Positions 22,415 to 32,525 of a stretch of 64,000 nt of DNA are shown here, in pieces. The position numbers and the translations under genes are program-made. The stretch comes from Rubellimicrobium thermophilum DSM 16684. GTDB lineage: Bacteria; Pseudomonadota; Alphaproteobacteria; Rhodobacterales; Rhodobacteraceae. How positions within the stretch are numbered: the stretch's first letter is position 1; each line of letters starts with the position of its first letter. The DNA is taken from contig NZ_KE557320.1 in NCBI RefSeq assembly GCF_000442315.1, positions 893,606 through 957,605 on the forward strand. The letters are read 5' to 3'. The notes beneath the pieces are model-generated. The model saw only the letters and a program-made list of their open reading frames with translations, had not been told where the DNA came from and searched no databases.

Positions 22415-23914
22415 TCAGAGGCCGGCGGCGCGGGCCAGCGCGCCCGAGGCGACAAGCGCGGCGGCGGCTTCCATGTCGGGGGCCATCGGGCGGTCCGCGC
22501 CGAGTGGGGGGACGGCAGCGCGGATCGCCTCGACCACGCGGGCAAGGCGGGGAGAGGTGCGCAGGGGTGCGCGGAACCCGATCCCCTGGGCGGCGCAGAG
22601 CGCCTCGACCCCGAGGATCACGGCAAGGTTGTCCGCCATCCGCCCGAGGCGCACCGCCCCATGGGCCGCCATCGACACGTGATCCTCCTGATTGGCGGAA
22701 GTGGGGGTGGAATCGATGCTGCAGGGATGGGCGAGATGCTTGTTCTCGCTCATCAGGGCGGCGGTCGTGACCTCGGCGATCATGAAGCCGCTGTTCAGGC
22801 CGGGATCGGGCGTCAGGAAGGGCGGCAGGTCGAAGCTGAGGGTGGGATCCACCATCAGGGCCACCCGGCGCTGGGCGATGGCGCCGATCTCGGCCATGGC
22901 CAGCGCGATCTGATCGGCGGCAAAGGCCACCGGCTCGGCATGGAAGTTGCCGCCCGAGACGATGGCGCCCTCCAGAACGAGGGGATTGTCGGTGACGGCG
23001 TTGGCCTCGGTCTCGAGCGTGCGGGCCGCAAAGGCGAGCAGGTCGAGGCAGGCGCCCGTCACCTGCGGCTGACAGCGGATGCAGTAGGGATCCTGCACGC
23101 GGCGGTCGCCTTCGCGGTGGCTTTCGCGGATCTCCGATCCGGTCATCAGTTCGCGCATCAGGGCGGCCACGCGGATCTGGCCGGGATGGCCGCGCAGCGC
23201 ATGGATCGCGGGATCGAGCGGCGAATCGGACCCCATGATCGCATCCGTCGACAGGCAGGAGGTGACGACCGAACCCATCAGCAGCCGTTCCGCCCGCCAC
23301 AGTCCCGCCAGCGCGCAGGCGGTCGAGAACTGGGTGCCGTTGATCAGCGCGAGGCCCTCCTTGGGCCCGAGCACGAGCGGTTGCAGCCCGGCGCGGGCCA
23401 GCGCCTCGGCCCCCGGCGTGCCGTCGAGCGTCTCACCCTCGCCGATCATGACGGCAGTCATATGGGCCAGGGGTGCGAGATCGCCGGATGCCCCCACCGA
23501 ACCCTGGAGGGGAATGCGCGGCACGACGCCCCGGGCCAGCATCGCCTCGAGCAGGGCGACCGTTTCGGGCCGCACGCCCGAGGCACCGCGACCGAGCGAG
23601 AGCAGCTTCAGCGCCATCATCAGCCGCGTGGTGGCGGCATCGAGCGGGGCCCCGACCCCCGCGCAATGCGACAGGATCAGGTTGCGCTGGAGCGTCGCCG
23701 TATCCCCCGGCGCGATGCGAACCGAGGCGAGCTTGCCGAAGCCGGTATTGACGCCATAGATCGCCGCCCTGCCCTGCGCCGCCTGTTCGACCCGCGCCGC
23801 CGAAGCCGCGACGGCGCTGCGGGCCCCGTCGTGAAGTCGCGCGGGCATGTCCTTGCGCCAGAGGCGTTCGAGATCGGCAAGCGGCGTTGCGCCGGGAGTC
23901 AGGGTCAGCACCAT
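22415..23914 (-). CDS. hutH: Histidine ammonia-lyase
   Basis: Removes ammonia from histidine to give urocanate, the first step of degradation. 499 residues. The Ala-Ser-Gly that forms the MIO cofactor is in [15 protein letters not shown]. Also present are [37 protein letters not shown] and [19 protein letters not shown], all conserved in the family. I chose the ATG at 23914 because it begins the usual start ([18 protein letters not shown]); the frame extends upstream only because of a frameshift in hutI. It overlaps the hutI stop by 10 bases. Confidence 0.95.
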   Translation of the reverse strand: MVLTLTPGATPLADLERLWRKDMPARLHDGARSAVAASAARVEQAAQGRAAIYGVNTGFGKLASVRIAPGDTATLQRNLILSHCAGVGAPLDAATTRLMMALKLLSLGRGASGVRPETVALLEAMLARGVVPRIPLQGSVGASGDLAPLAHMTAVMIGEGETLDGTPGAEALARAGLQPLVLGPKEGLALINGTQFSTACALAGLWRAERLLMGSVVTSCLSTDAIMGSDSPLDPAIHALRGHPGQIRVAALMRELMTGSEIRESHREGDRRVQDPYCIRCQPQVTGACLDLLAFAARTLETEANAVTDNPLVLEGAIVSGGNFHAEPVAFAADQIALAMAEIGAIAQRRVALMVDPTLSFDLPPFLTPDPGLNSGFMIAEVTTAALMSENKHLAHPCSIDSTPTSANQEDHVSMAAHGAVRLGRMADNLAVILGVEALCAAQGIGFRAPLRTSPRLARVVEAIRAAVPPLGADRPMAPDMEAAAALVASGALARAAGL

Positions 23915-25118
23915 CGGCCTCCGATCATGCGGCGCCAGAGGGGGCCGCGTCCCATCCACTGGATCACCTGCGCCGGCGTCTCGGCATTCCACAGCGCGAG
24001 ATCGGCGCGCAGGCCCTGCGCCACCCGCCCCCGGTCGGCAAGGCCGAGGGCGGCGGCGGCATGGACGGTCGCGCCGATCCAGGCCTCGCGCACCGTCAGA
24101 CCGAACAGGGTGCAGGCCATGTTCATCGCCAGCCGGAGCGACAGCAGCGGCGAGCTGCCGGGATTGGCATCGGTCGCCACGGCCATGCGCAGACCCGCCT
24201 CGCGGAAGGCCTGGACGGGGGGGCATCCTCGTCTCCCTCAGGGCATAGAAGGCGCCGGGCAACAGGACGGCCACGGTCCCGGCGCGGGCCATCGCGCGGG
24301 CGTCCTCCTCGGTCGCGTATTCGAGATGGTCGGCCGAGAGAGCCCCCCCGCGCGGCTGCCAGACGGGCCCCGCCCGAATGCGAGAGCTGCTCGGCATGGA
24401 GCCTGACAGGGAGCTTCAGGCGCGCGGCCTCGTCGAAGAGCAGGGCAACCTCGTCAGGAGTGAAGGCGATGCCTTCGCAGAAGGCATCCACGGCATCGAC
24501 CAGCCCTTCGGCATGGGCGGCGCGCAGCGCAGGGATGGCCACCTCCTCCAGATAGCGGCGGGCGCCGCCCGACATCCCCCGATAGGGCGGCGGCACGGCA
24601 TGGGCCCCCAGGAAGGTCGTGACGATGGTGGCCTCCCTCTCCTGCCCGAGGCGGCGGGCGGCGCGGAGCATGGCCAGCTCGGTCTCACGGTCGAGACCGT
24701 AGCCGGACTTGATCTCCACCGTTCCCGTGCCATCGGCCAGCAGCGCATCGAGCCGCGGCAGAGCGGCGTCGAACAGCCCCTCTGCGCTGGCGGCCCGGGT
24801 GGCGCGGACACTGGAGAGGATGCCGCCCCCTGCCCTGGCCACCTCCTCGTAGCTGGCGCCGGCGAGGCGCGATTCCCATTCGCCCGCACGGTGCCCGCCA
24901 TGGACCAGATGGGTATGGCAGTCGATCAGGGCGGGTGTCACCAGCCGCCCCTCCAGCGAGACGGGCGGTTCGTCGTAGAGCTCGGCCGGGGCATCGCGCT
25001 GCGGCCCGACATAGGCGATGCGATCGCCGCGGATACCGATGACCCAACCCGCCTCGGGCCCGAGCAGCGCAGGCATCGCCGGATCCATGGCAGCAAGGGC
25101 AAGGTCCTGAAGGATCAC
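23905..25118 (-). CDS. hutI: Imidazolonepropionase (two frameshifts)
   Basis: A metal-dependent amidohydrolase opening imidazolone propionate to formimidoylglutamate; 403 residues after bridging. Metal ligands are in [23 protein letters not shown] and TDANPGSSP. Catalytic-loop markers [14 protein letters not shown] and FLGAHAVPP are present. Start: GTG 25118 with GAGAGGAAG upstream, giving [18 protein letters not shown]. Breaks: 7 C at 24343-24349 (6 needed, joining LAAARG to [13 protein letters not shown]) and 7 G at 24217-24223 (6 needed, joining RETRMPP to [18 protein letters not shown]). Both are homopolymer gains. It is divergent from hutF across the HutC operator. Confidence 0.9.
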
Positions 25119-25178
25119 CGCAGTCTTCCTCTCTCCTGCCCTGACCGGACCCTTGCTCAGCCGGAGCGATGCCGTCAT

Positions 25179-25192
25179 TATGTCTAGACATA
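25179..25192. promoter_or_regulatory. HutC operator candidate
   Basis: A perfect 14-bp palindrome, TATGTCTAGACATA, in the 97-base gap between the divergent hutI and hutF starts. It fits the GntR-family operator pattern (GT-n-TA-n-AC core), and a HutC-type GntR regulator is encoded two genes away. Its placement would let one dimer repress both arms until urocanate is present. The assignment combines the visible palindrome with known HutC behaviour; binding is not shown. Confidence 0.82.
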
Positions 25193-25215
25193 TTATCGCG
25201 TCAAGGGAGAAGCCG

Positions 25216-26575
25216 ATGGCGGCGATCATCCATGCGGAGCAGGCGCTTCTGCCTTCGGGCTGGGCGCGCGCGGTGCGGGTGAGCATCGAGGACGGGCGCA
25301 TCGCCGCCGTCACCCCCGACGCGGCCCCCGACGGGAGAGCGGGTGGATGTGCTGCTTCCGGCGCCCGTGAACCTGCACTGTCATGCCTTCCAGCGCGCCA
25401 TGGCCGGCCTGACCGAGCGCCGCGGCCCGGACGGGGCCGACAGTTTCTGGACATGGCGGCGGCTGATGTTCCGCTTCCTGGAGCGGCTGACGCCCGACCA
25501 GCTCGAGGCGATCGCCGCCCTGGCCTACATGGAGATGCTGGAAGCGGGCTGGGCTGCAGTCTGCGAGTTCCACTACCTGCATCATCAGCCCGATGGCCGA
25601 CCCTATGACAGCCCGGCCGAGATGGCCCGGCGGATCGCCGCCGCCGCCGGAACGGCCGGAATCGGGCTCACGCTTCTGCCGGTGCATTACCAGCATGGCG
25701 GCCCGGACCGTCGCCCGCTGGAGGGCGGTCAGCGGCGCTTCGGGACCGACCCGGACGCCTTCCTGCGCCTTCGCGGCGACAGTGCCGCGCCGTTGCACGA
25801 CCTGCCCGATGCGGTGCTGGGAACGGCCCCCCATTCGCTGCGCGCCGTCTCGGAAGAGGGGTTGCGGACGATTCTGGCCGGAGAGACGGGGCCGGTCCAC
25901 ATGCATCTGGCCGAGACGGTCGCCGAAGTGGAGGCGATATGCGCGGCGACGGGGGCACGGCCCGTGGAGTGGCTGCTCGATCGCTTCGCCGTGGACGAAG
26001 GATGGTGCCTGATCCACTGCACCCAGATGAAACCCGACGAGACGCTGCGCCTGGCGGCGACAGGGGCGGTCGCCGGCCTGTGCCCCCTGACCGAGGCCAG
26101 CCTGGGCGACGGGATCTTCGACGGGGTGCGCTGGTTCGGTGCCGGGGGACGGGCGGGGCTGGGCTCCGATTCCTGCATCCGCATCAGCCTGGCCGAGGAG
26201 ATGCGCCAGCTCGAGACCTCGCAGCGGCTGCGCGACCACAGCCGGGCGGCGCTGGCCACCCCTGCCCTGTCCACCGGACGGCGGCTGTGGGAGGCTGCCT
26301 GCCGCGGCGGCGCCCAGGCGGCGGGACGGCCGGCCGGAGCCATCGCGCCGGATCTGTGGGCGGATCTCGTGGCCCTTGACGGGGGGCATCCCGATCTCGA
26401 GGGGTTGACCGGAGACACCGTGCTGGATGCCTTCGCCTTTGCCGGCGACTCGGGGATGGTGCAGGCTGTCTGGTCGGCCGGGCGGCCCGTGGTCCGCGAA
26501 GGCCGGCATGTCGCGCGAAACCGGATCGTGGCCGCCTGGCGCAAGGCGGTGCGCGGGCTGCGGGAGGCACTGTGA
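25216..26575 (+). CDS. hutF: Formimidoylglutamate deiminase (one frameshift)
   Basis: Hydrolyses N-formimidoyl-glutamate to N-formyl-glutamate and ammonia, the first step of the HutF/HutG branch. 452 residues after bridging. Amidohydrolase features include VNLHCHAFQRAMAGL, WTWRRLMFRFLERLTPDQ, CEFHYLHHQPDGRPYD, GTAPHSLRAVS, MHLAETVAEVEA and GLGSDSCIRIS. In the N-terminal part a C run at 25325-25329 has 5 C; 4 would read AAPTGERVDVLLPAPVNLH. The ATG at 25216 has GGGAGA upstream and opens the family N-terminus MAAIIHAEQALLPSGW. The stop and the hutC start share one base (TGATG). Confidence 0.92.
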
Positions 26576-27285
26576 TGGCGGCGGATGCGACAGGCGCCCT
26601 CGGCTGGCAGGATGTGGCGGCGCTGGCCCGCGCCCGGCTGGCAGCCCGGATCTGGCCCCCCGGTGCGATCATCCCCCCGGAGGCCGAGCTGGCGCGGGAA
26701 TTCGGCGTCTCCCGCTCCACCGTCAACCGCGCCCTGCGCGCCCTGGCCGAGGAAGGCTGGCTGGACCGCCGGCGCAAGGCCGGCACGCGGGTGGCCGAAC
26801 GGCCTGTCCATCGCGCGACCCTGGCCATCCCCCTGATGCGCGACGAGGTGGAGGCCGCCGGGCACCGCTATGGCTATCGCCTGCTCGACCGCGAAGTGAC
26901 GGCGACGCCGGGCCTGCTGGCGCTGCAGCTTGGCATGCGGGGGGTTCCGCGGGTGCTCCGGCTCGAGGCGCTGCATCTGGCCGACGGCCGCCCCTGGGCG
27001 CATGAGGAGCGCTGGATCAGCCCCGAGACCGCCCCCGGTGTCTTCGAGGCCGACTTCGCCGCACAGAGCGCGAATGAATGGCTTGTCACCCATGTCCCCT
27101 GTTCCTCGGTCGAGGTGTCAGTCTCGGCCGAGAGGGCAACAGGGCGCGTGGCCGCCATGCTGGAGTGCGAGGACGGAGAGGCGATCCTGGTCGTCGAACG
27201 CATCACACGGCAGGAGGGTCGCGGCGTGACGCTGCTGCGCCTCAGCCACGCGCCGGGGCACCGGATCCGCTCGACCCCCGGCTAG
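26575..27285 (+). CDS. hutC: Histidine utilisation repressor, GntR/HutC family
   Basis: 236 residues. The N-terminal winged helix-turn-helix (PPEAELAREFGVSRSTVNRA and LAEEGWLDRRRKAGTRVAE) is followed by a UTRA ligand-binding domain (YRLLDREVTATPGLLALQLG ... PRVLRLEALHLADGRPWAHEER). HutC represses hut genes and is released by urocanate. A GTG one codon earlier (26572) is an alternative start. It is translationally coupled to hutF and faces the palindrome at 25179. The gene ends tail to tail with the lipoprotein gene, overlapping by 4 bases. Confidence 0.93.
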   Translation: MAADATGALGWQDVAALARARLAARIWPPGAIIPPEAELAREFGVSRSTVNRALRALAEEGWLDRRRKAGTRVAERPVHRATLAIPLMRDEVEAAGHRYGYRLLDREVTATPGLLALQLGMRGVPRVLRLEALHLADGRPWAHEERWISPETAPGVFEADFAAQSANEWLVTHVPCSSVEVSVSAERATGRVAAMLECEDGEAILVVERITRQEGRGVTLLRLSHAPGHRIRSTPG

Positions 27286-27857
27286 CGCAGACCTTTGGCG
27301 GCAATCTCCTGTGCCAGCATCAGGGTCGCCCCGGCCCTGGCGGCGGCAATGGCGGCGGGGCCGGGATCGGGCGGCAGCGGCACGGCGATGCGGAAGGCGC
27401 CTGCGCGGTCACGGCCCGTGCCATCCTGCGCGGCGACGAAGATCTGCCCGCGCAGCACATATTCCCCGCGGGCGCGATCGGCCACCGCCTCGGACAGGCG
27501 CACATCCACACGGGCAGCCGCCCGGTCCTCGAAGGGCCACGGCTCGGGCGCGACGCGGGCGCCGGTCAGATCGGCCAGAGCCTGCGCCAGATCAAGCGTG
27601 AAGGCGCGGGCCGGTTCGTCGGCCCAGCGCGTCCGCCCGAGCCGCCGGAGGGCGCCGCCCTCGTCCTGGACGAAGATGTCGTCCGTCTCGGCATAGGCCG
27701 GCAGCGAGACATCGAGCAGCTCCACGGTGGCAAAGGCAGAGGGAATGCGTTCGGCCACGGTCACCGGCGGGACGGCAACGCGCAGCGGCGCGGGTGCGCA
27801 GGCGACGGGCAGAACCAGCGCGGCAAGGCAGAGCAGGCGGAGCGTCATGGTCGTCAC
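27282..27857 (-). CDS. pqiC: PqiC-like outer-membrane lipoprotein (ABC-type transport auxiliary)
   Basis: 191 residues. The N-terminus MTTMTLRLLCLAALVLPVACAP looks like a lipoprotein signal with Cys about residue 20, although the proline at -3 is not a canonical lipobox. The rest fits the ABC-transport auxiliary (DUF330/PqiC) family: VELLDVSLPAYAETDDIFV ... GALRRLGRTRWADEPARAF ... GEYVLRGQIFVAAQDG. PqiC pairs with PqiB tunnels to carry lipids between membranes. It overlaps the pqiB stop as ATGA, and is the fourth gene of pqiA-pqiA-pqiB-pqiC. Confidence 0.8.
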   Translation of the reverse strand: MTTMTLRLLCLAALVLPVACAPAPLRVAVPPVTVAERIPSAFATVELLDVSLPAYAETDDIFVQDEGGALRRLGRTRWADEPARAFTLDLAQALADLTGARVAPEPWPFEDRAAARVDVRLSEAVADRARGEYVLRGQIFVAAQDGTGRDRAGAFRIAVPLPPDPGPAAIAAARAGATLMLAQEIAAKGLR

Positions 27858-30250
27858 CGTCCGAAGATGAGAGCGTTCGGGTTGCGTTCGATGGTGCGGG
27901 CAAGGCGGGCCACGGCTTCGGCCGCAGCGGACACCTCGCGGATGGCGGTCTGCGCCTCGCGCACGAGGACGGAGGTCTCCGAAAGACCGCCGACAGCCAC
28001 CCCGGCCTGGTCGATGAACAGACCGGCCCGGTCCACAAGGCCGGGAAGCCGGTCGGCCGCTGTCCGCAGGGACAGAAGCGCGGCATTGGCATTGGCGATC
28101 ACGCCGCCTTCGCGCGCCTCGCGCAGCAGGGCCTCCGCCTCGGCCAGCGCGGCAGAGATGTCGCCCGGCAGGGCCTGCGTCTGGGGTGCGGAGAGCAGTG
28201 CATCGGCCGAGGCGGCCAGCGCGCGGATCTCTTCCACCATGGCTTCGAGCGGCAGGGCATCCGCCCGCGCCGCCAGCGAATCGAGCCGTTCGGCGATCGC
28301 GGGAAGGCCCTGTGTCGCCTGTTCGACCGAGGCGGCCGCCGTCTGGGCGGAGGCCAGCGTCGCATCGAGCCGGGCCGCGAGGGCCTCGGCATCCAGACTG
28401 TCCAGCGCGGCGCGCAGATCCCCGATCGCCGCGCGTGCCTCGGCCAGGGTCGCCTGGGCCTCGGCCCCCAGACCGTCGAGCCGGCCTGGCAGGCCCTGCA
28501 GCGCCGGATCGGCGAGAAGCCTGCGCGCATCGCCCGCCAGCCCCGTCGTCTCGGTCAGCAGCGTTTCGACATCGAGAGCCTCGATCCGTTCGGCGAGGGC
28601 GGTCAGGCGCTCGATCAGGGGGGGCACGCCCTCTGCGGCAGCGGCCAGCGCATCGGTCGCCTCCTGTGCGGCAGCCAGCGTATCGGTGAGCTGTCGGGCG
28701 GTGCCGGCCTCGTCGAGCTGGGCCAGAACGGCACGGGCCTGCCGGGCGGCCGCCCCCAGATCGTCGAGGGCAGCGGCGATGTCCTGCGGCAGGGCCTGCA
28801 TCTGCGGCGAAGCCGTCAGGCCGCGGATATCCGCCAGGATCGCCCGCAGATCGCCGGGAATGGCCTGCGTCTCGGCCGAGCCGACCAGCATGGAGGCATT
28901 GTCGAGAAAGCCAATGGCGCTGGTCATCAGCTGCTCGATGGGAAGGGCATCGATCCGGGCGAGCGTGTCCTGCGCGGTCGTGGCCACATCGGCGATGGCG
29001 CTGTCCGTCGCCGGGATCAGGGGATAGGGACGGGCCTGAAGGTCAAGCATGGCCGGCGTGGCATCGGCCACGGTCACCAGCTGGACCTTCAGGCTTCCCG
29101 TCAGGAGATTGCCGGTGGCCAGACGGGCCCGCAGGCCTTCGGCGACACGGCCGGCGAGCCAGTCCAGCGCCTCCCTCTCGTTCCCATGGAGGCCGAGACG
29201 CGACGGCCGCAGGGACAGGACGACCTGGTGCCGCAGGTTCGGATCGCCAAAGCGCGCCTCGTCCACCATGCCCGAAAGCGCCGTCACCTCGCCGATGCGC
29301 AGGCCGTCGATTTCCACGGGAGAGCCGACGGACAGGCCGCTGGCATTCCCCTCGAACACGGCCTGGAGCGTCACCACGAGGCCATCGGGTTCTGCCAGCA
29401 GCGAATCGCGGGCGGCAGATTCGTCGTAATAGACGGTGAAGACGGAACCGGGCTGGGCGGGCTCGCCCCCGGCGCCGAAGGTATCGAAGGCGATGCCGCC
29501 GATGATGAGCGAGGCGAGCGAGGCGAAGTCCACCTGCGCCCCGGCCGTCCCCAGGCGGACGCTGAAGCCCGAGGCATCCCAGAAGCGCGTGTTGCTGCGC
29601 ACCAGGTTTTCGTAGGGGGCATAGACGACGGCTTCGGCCTCGACCGTCAGGCCGTCCTCGGAGACGCGGGGTTCGCCCACGCGGCCGACCTCCACCCCCT
29701 TGTAGAGCAGGGCCACCGAGGAGGTGAGAAGCCCGTCCGAGGCCCGCAGGGTGAAGACCAGCCCCTGCTGGCCCGCACGCAGCAGGGGTTCGGAGGCGCG
29801 GCCCTGATAGAGATCGAGCATCTCGCCCGGCCTGTCGTCCCAGACGCCTTCGATGAACACGCCGGACAGAACCGTTTCGAGGCCGGAGATGCCCTGGGTG
29901 CTGATGACCGGCCTGACGACCCAAAAGGCGGCATCCTCGTCCACGAAGGGGGCAATCTCCGGATCGATGCGAACCGAGACGATGACGCGGTCGAGATCGG
30001 GGGTGAACTGGACCCGTTCCACAAGACCCACCGTCACGTCGCGATAGCGCAGTTCCGTCTCGCGCGGGATGACGCCCGCGGCCTCGTCAAAGACGATGCG
30101 GATGAGGGGGCCGCGGCTGGCATAGCTGTTCCAGGCCACGCCCAGCGCAATGACCAGCGCCGCCAGCGGCACCAGCCAGACGACGGACGCCCTCTGCCAC
30201 AGGCTGCGGCGGCCGGGCTGCACCGGGACGGGCGGAACGGAATCCGTCAT
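27854..30250 (-). CDS. pqiB: PqiB/MlaD-family MCE protein
   Basis: 798 residues. One N-terminal membrane helix (VVWLVPLAALVIALGVAW), then three MCE-type beta domains, beginning near residues 45 (GPLIRIVFDEAAGVIPRETE), 160 and 285 (GLVVTLQAVFEGNASGLSVG). After them comes a C-terminal region of more than 400 residues, rich in Ala, Leu and Glu, that looks helical and repeats an LxALxxRxxALxxE pattern. E. coli PqiB has three MCE domains but a shorter tail (about 546 residues in total), so this one is markedly extended. MCE rings with helical stalks form periplasm-spanning lipid tunnels. Start ATG 30250 overlaps the pqiA stop (ATGA). Confidence 0.88.
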   Translation of the reverse strand: MTDSVPPVPVQPGRRSLWQRASVVWLVPLAALVIALGVAWNSYASRGPLIRIVFDEAAGVIPRETELRYRDVTVGLVERVQFTPDLDRVIVSVRIDPEIAPFVDEDAAFWVVRPVISTQGISGLETVLSGVFIEGVWDDRPGEMLDLYQGRASEPLLRAGQQGLVFTLRASDGLLTSSVALLYKGVEVGRVGEPRVSEDGLTVEAEAVVYAPYENLVRSNTRFWDASGFSVRLGTAGAQVDFASLASLIIGGIAFDTFGAGGEPAQPGSVFTVYYDESAARDSLLAEPDGLVVTLQAVFEGNASGLSVGSPVEIDGLRIGEVTALSGMVDEARFGDPNLRHQVVLSLRPSRLGLHGNEREALDWLAGRVAEGLRARLATGNLLTGSLKVQLVTVADATPAMLDLQARPYPLIPATDSAIADVATTAQDTLARIDALPIEQLMTSAIGFLDNASMLVGSAETQAIPGDLRAILADIRGLTASPQMQALPQDIAAALDDLGAAARQARAVLAQLDEAGTARQLTDTLAAAQEATDALAAAAEGVPPLIERLTALAERIEALDVETLLTETTGLAGDARRLLADPALQGLPGRLDGLGAEAQATLAEARAAIGDLRAALDSLDAEALAARLDATLASAQTAAASVEQATQGLPAIAERLDSLAARADALPLEAMVEEIRALAASADALLSAPQTQALPGDISAALAEAEALLREAREGGVIANANAALLSLRTAADRLPGLVDRAGLFIDQAGVAVGGLSETSVLVREAQTAIREVSAAAEAVARLARTIERNPNALIFGR

Positions 30251-30921
30251 GCGCGTTCGGCCTCTGCTGCTTCGCGGACGACGGCGGTTTCGATCCCGTC
30301 CCAGATCAGGCGCGGGTCGAAGGCTTGGGCGGACAGCATCGTGAAGATCACCGAAAGGGCAAAGGCAAGAGCGGCAGGGCCGGGATTGATGGTCGCCACC
30401 ATGCCGAGTTGCACGAGACTGGCGAGGATCGCAACCACGAACACATCGATCATGGACCAGCGGCCGATATAGTCCACGATCTCGTACATGCGCATCCGCG
30501 TCCGGGCCCGGATGCGCGACCCATGCCGCACCGACAGCGCCAGGAAGGCGATGCACAGGAACTTGGCCAGCGGGATGCCGACGCTGGCCAGCAGGATGAT
30601 GAGGGCAATGCCGGGGCTGCCAAGACGGAACAGCTCGATGGCGCCGCCGATGATGGTCTGCTCCTCGGAATGCAGAAGCGTCCGCATGCGCAGCATCGGA
30701 TAGGTGTTGGCGGGGACATAGGCCATGACCCCTGCCACCCACCACGCCCAGACCCGCGACAGCGCCCGCGGATCGCGCGAGACAAGGCGCGCGCCGCAGC
30801 GACCGCAGCGCTCCGTCCCCAGCGGCCAGACGCACAGGCAGCGCCGGCAGGCCACAAGGCCGGCCTCGCGCGCGGTGAGCGCCTCGAGCCGGGTCAGGCT
30901 GCCGTCTCGATCGAGCGCCAT
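30247..30921 (-). CDS. pqiA: Paraquat-inducible protein A, second half-domain
   Basis: 224 residues. The N-terminal zinc-ribbon-like segment CRRCLCVWP...CGRCGARL precedes about four membrane helices (VWAWWVAGVMAYVPANTYPM, GIALIILLASVGIPLAKFLC, IDVFVVAILASLVQLGMV, AALAFALSVIFTMLSAQAF). This is one PqiA repeat. The upstream gene encodes a second such repeat, whereas E. coli PqiA is a single protein with both. The ATG at 30921 overlaps the end of the upstream gene by 28 bases. Likely a membrane partner of the PqiB tunnel. Confidence 0.85.
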   Translation of the reverse strand: MALDRDGSLTRLEALTAREAGLVACRRCLCVWPLGTERCGRCGARLVSRDPRALSRVWAWWVAGVMAYVPANTYPMLRMRTLLHSEEQTIIGGAIELFRLGSPGIALIILLASVGIPLAKFLCIAFLALSVRHGSRIRARTRMRMYEIVDYIGRWSMIDVFVVAILASLVQLGMVATINPGPAALAFALSVIFTMLSAQAFDPRLIWDGIETAVVREAAEAERA

Positions 30922-31528
30922 ACCGACCACCGGCAGACCAGACGATCCTGGGCCACCGTCATCACCACGAGAGCCGCAAACATCCAGAAGGCCGGGCCCA
31001 GCGAGACCCGCGCCAGATCCGCGATCTTCACCAGGCTGACCGCACAGCCGATGGCAAAGACCTCGGCCATCGACCAGGGGCGCAGCGCCTCGGCCAGGCG
31101 AAGGCCGAGCGCGCATGAACGGCAGGGGGACGGTCGAACACCACGGGCGTCAGCGTGTAGAGGGTCAGCACGGCGCGCAGCAGCGGGATCACCACGATCC
31201 CCGCCGCCACCACGACCGACAGCACCAGCAGCAGCCCGTCCGTGAAGCTTGTCGCCACATCCCAGAGCGAGGCTTCCTGCCGGAAGCCGCGCGTGTCGAT
31301 CCGCAGGAAGGGGAACCACAGCGCCCCTATCACCAGAACGACCGAAGCCAGCGCCAGCGAGATGACGGTCATGCCCGCCCGCCGTCGCGGCGCGATCAGG
31401 ACAGCATGACAGCGGATGCAGGTGGCGCGCGCCCCCGATGGCACATCGACTGCGCGATAGAGCGCATCGCATTCCGGACAGGCGATCAGATCCCCCAGCC
31501 TCCCTGCCGCGATGCCCCCATGGGTCAT
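30894..31528 (-). CDS. pqiA: Paraquat-inducible protein A, first half-domain (one frameshift)
   Basis: About 211 residues after bridging. The zinc-ribbon-like CPECDALYRAVDV...CIRCHAVL is followed by helices MTVISLALASVVLVIGALWF and LLLVLSVVVAAGIVVIPLLRAVL. Then comes the conserved LRPWSMAEVFAIGCAVSLVKIADLA. A G run at 31125-31129 has 5 G; 6 would join VFDRPP to CRSCALGLRLAEALRPWSM. The start at 31528 has AGGAGA at good spacing. It begins the pqi group, 67 bases downstream of sitD, so read-through from the sit operon is possible. Confidence 0.82.
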
Positions 31529-31595
31529 GCCCGTCTCCTGCCTGCCTGTCCCAAGCCTTAGAGAGAACACCGGAACAGGCCAAGCCGTTCCGGGA

Positions 31596-32525
31596 TCACG
31601 ATGTGACGAAAGCGCCGCTTCGCCGCCGATGCGGGCCGAAGGCGGCCGCGCCCGCCAGAATGATCCCCGCCACCACGGCAATCATGCCCGCGGCACTCAC
31701 GGCATGCGGGATGCCGAACCAGAGGGGACCATGGCCGGCCAGGACATAGCCCAGGATCGCCGAGATCGCGGCGATGAGCGCCGAGAGGCGGACCTGTGTC
31801 CACAGCCGCCCGGTCAGCAGGCGTGCGGCGGCAGGCGGTGCGGTGAACATCGCGATGACGATGATCGCGCCCACCGCCTCGAAGGCGGTCACGGCGGCGG
31901 CCGCGGACAGGGCGACCAGGATCATCCCGACAAGGCCCGGCCGCTGGCCCGTCGCGCGGGCAAAGCCTTCGTCGAAGGTCGCGACGGCCAGCGGGCGCCG
32001 CAGCAGCCACAGCACGAGGATGACCATGAACAGCACGGCCGCCATGCGCCCGAGCTGAGGCGGCAGACCGGCCAGCGCCGCAGGATCCAGAAGCGAGGCC
32101 CAGCCGGTTGCATCGAACCAGATCAGCGATTCCAGATTGCCCATCAGCGCATGTTCGACATCGAGATGGACGCCCGACGCGCCCGTCACCTCGAGCAGGA
32201 CAACACCGATCGCAAAGAGCGTGGTGAACACGGCCCCCATCGCGGCGCCGGGCTCGATACGGCCCAGGCGGCGGACCGCCTCGATCAGGGCCACCGACAG
32301 CAGCGCCGCCCCCAGGGCCCCGCCGATCATCACCGGCGCCGCCAGCGAGCCGGTCACCACGAAGGCCAGGACCAGACCGGGCAGCACCACATGCGCCACC
32401 GCATCGCCCAGCATCGCCTGCCGCCGCAGAAGCAGGAAGTTCCCCGGCAGGGCACAGGCGACCGCCGCACAGACGCCAATCACGAGAGGCGGCAGCGAGA
32501 GCTGCACGAAAACGGCATCCATCAT
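31596..32525 (-). CDS. Metal ABC importer permease 2 (SitD/MntD type)
   Basis: 309 residues, ABC-3 family, with about eight membrane helices. Characteristic stretches are LPGNFLLLRRQAMLGDAVAHVVLPG at the N-terminus, HALMGNLESLIW, and FDEGFARATGQRPGLVGMIL, the loop that meets the ATPase. It overlaps the preceding permease gene as ATGA. Two different permeases, rather than one, favour a Sit/Mnt-type manganese or iron importer over ZnuABC. Last gene of the four-gene operon. Confidence 0.88.
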   Translation of the reverse strand: MMDAVFVQLSLPPLVIGVCAAVACALPGNFLLLRRQAMLGDAVAHVVLPGLVLAFVVTGSLAAPVMIGGALGAALLSVALIEAVRRLGRIEPGAAMGAVFTTLFAIGVVLLEVTGASGVHLDVEHALMGNLESLIWFDATGWASLLDPAALAGLPPQLGRMAAVLFMVILVLWLLRRPLAVATFDEGFARATGQRPGLVGMILVALSAAAAVTAFEAVGAIIVIAMFTAPPAAARLLTGRLWTQVRLSALIAAISAILGYVLAGHGPLWFGIPHAVSAAGMIAVVAGIILAGAAAFGPHRRRSGAFVTS

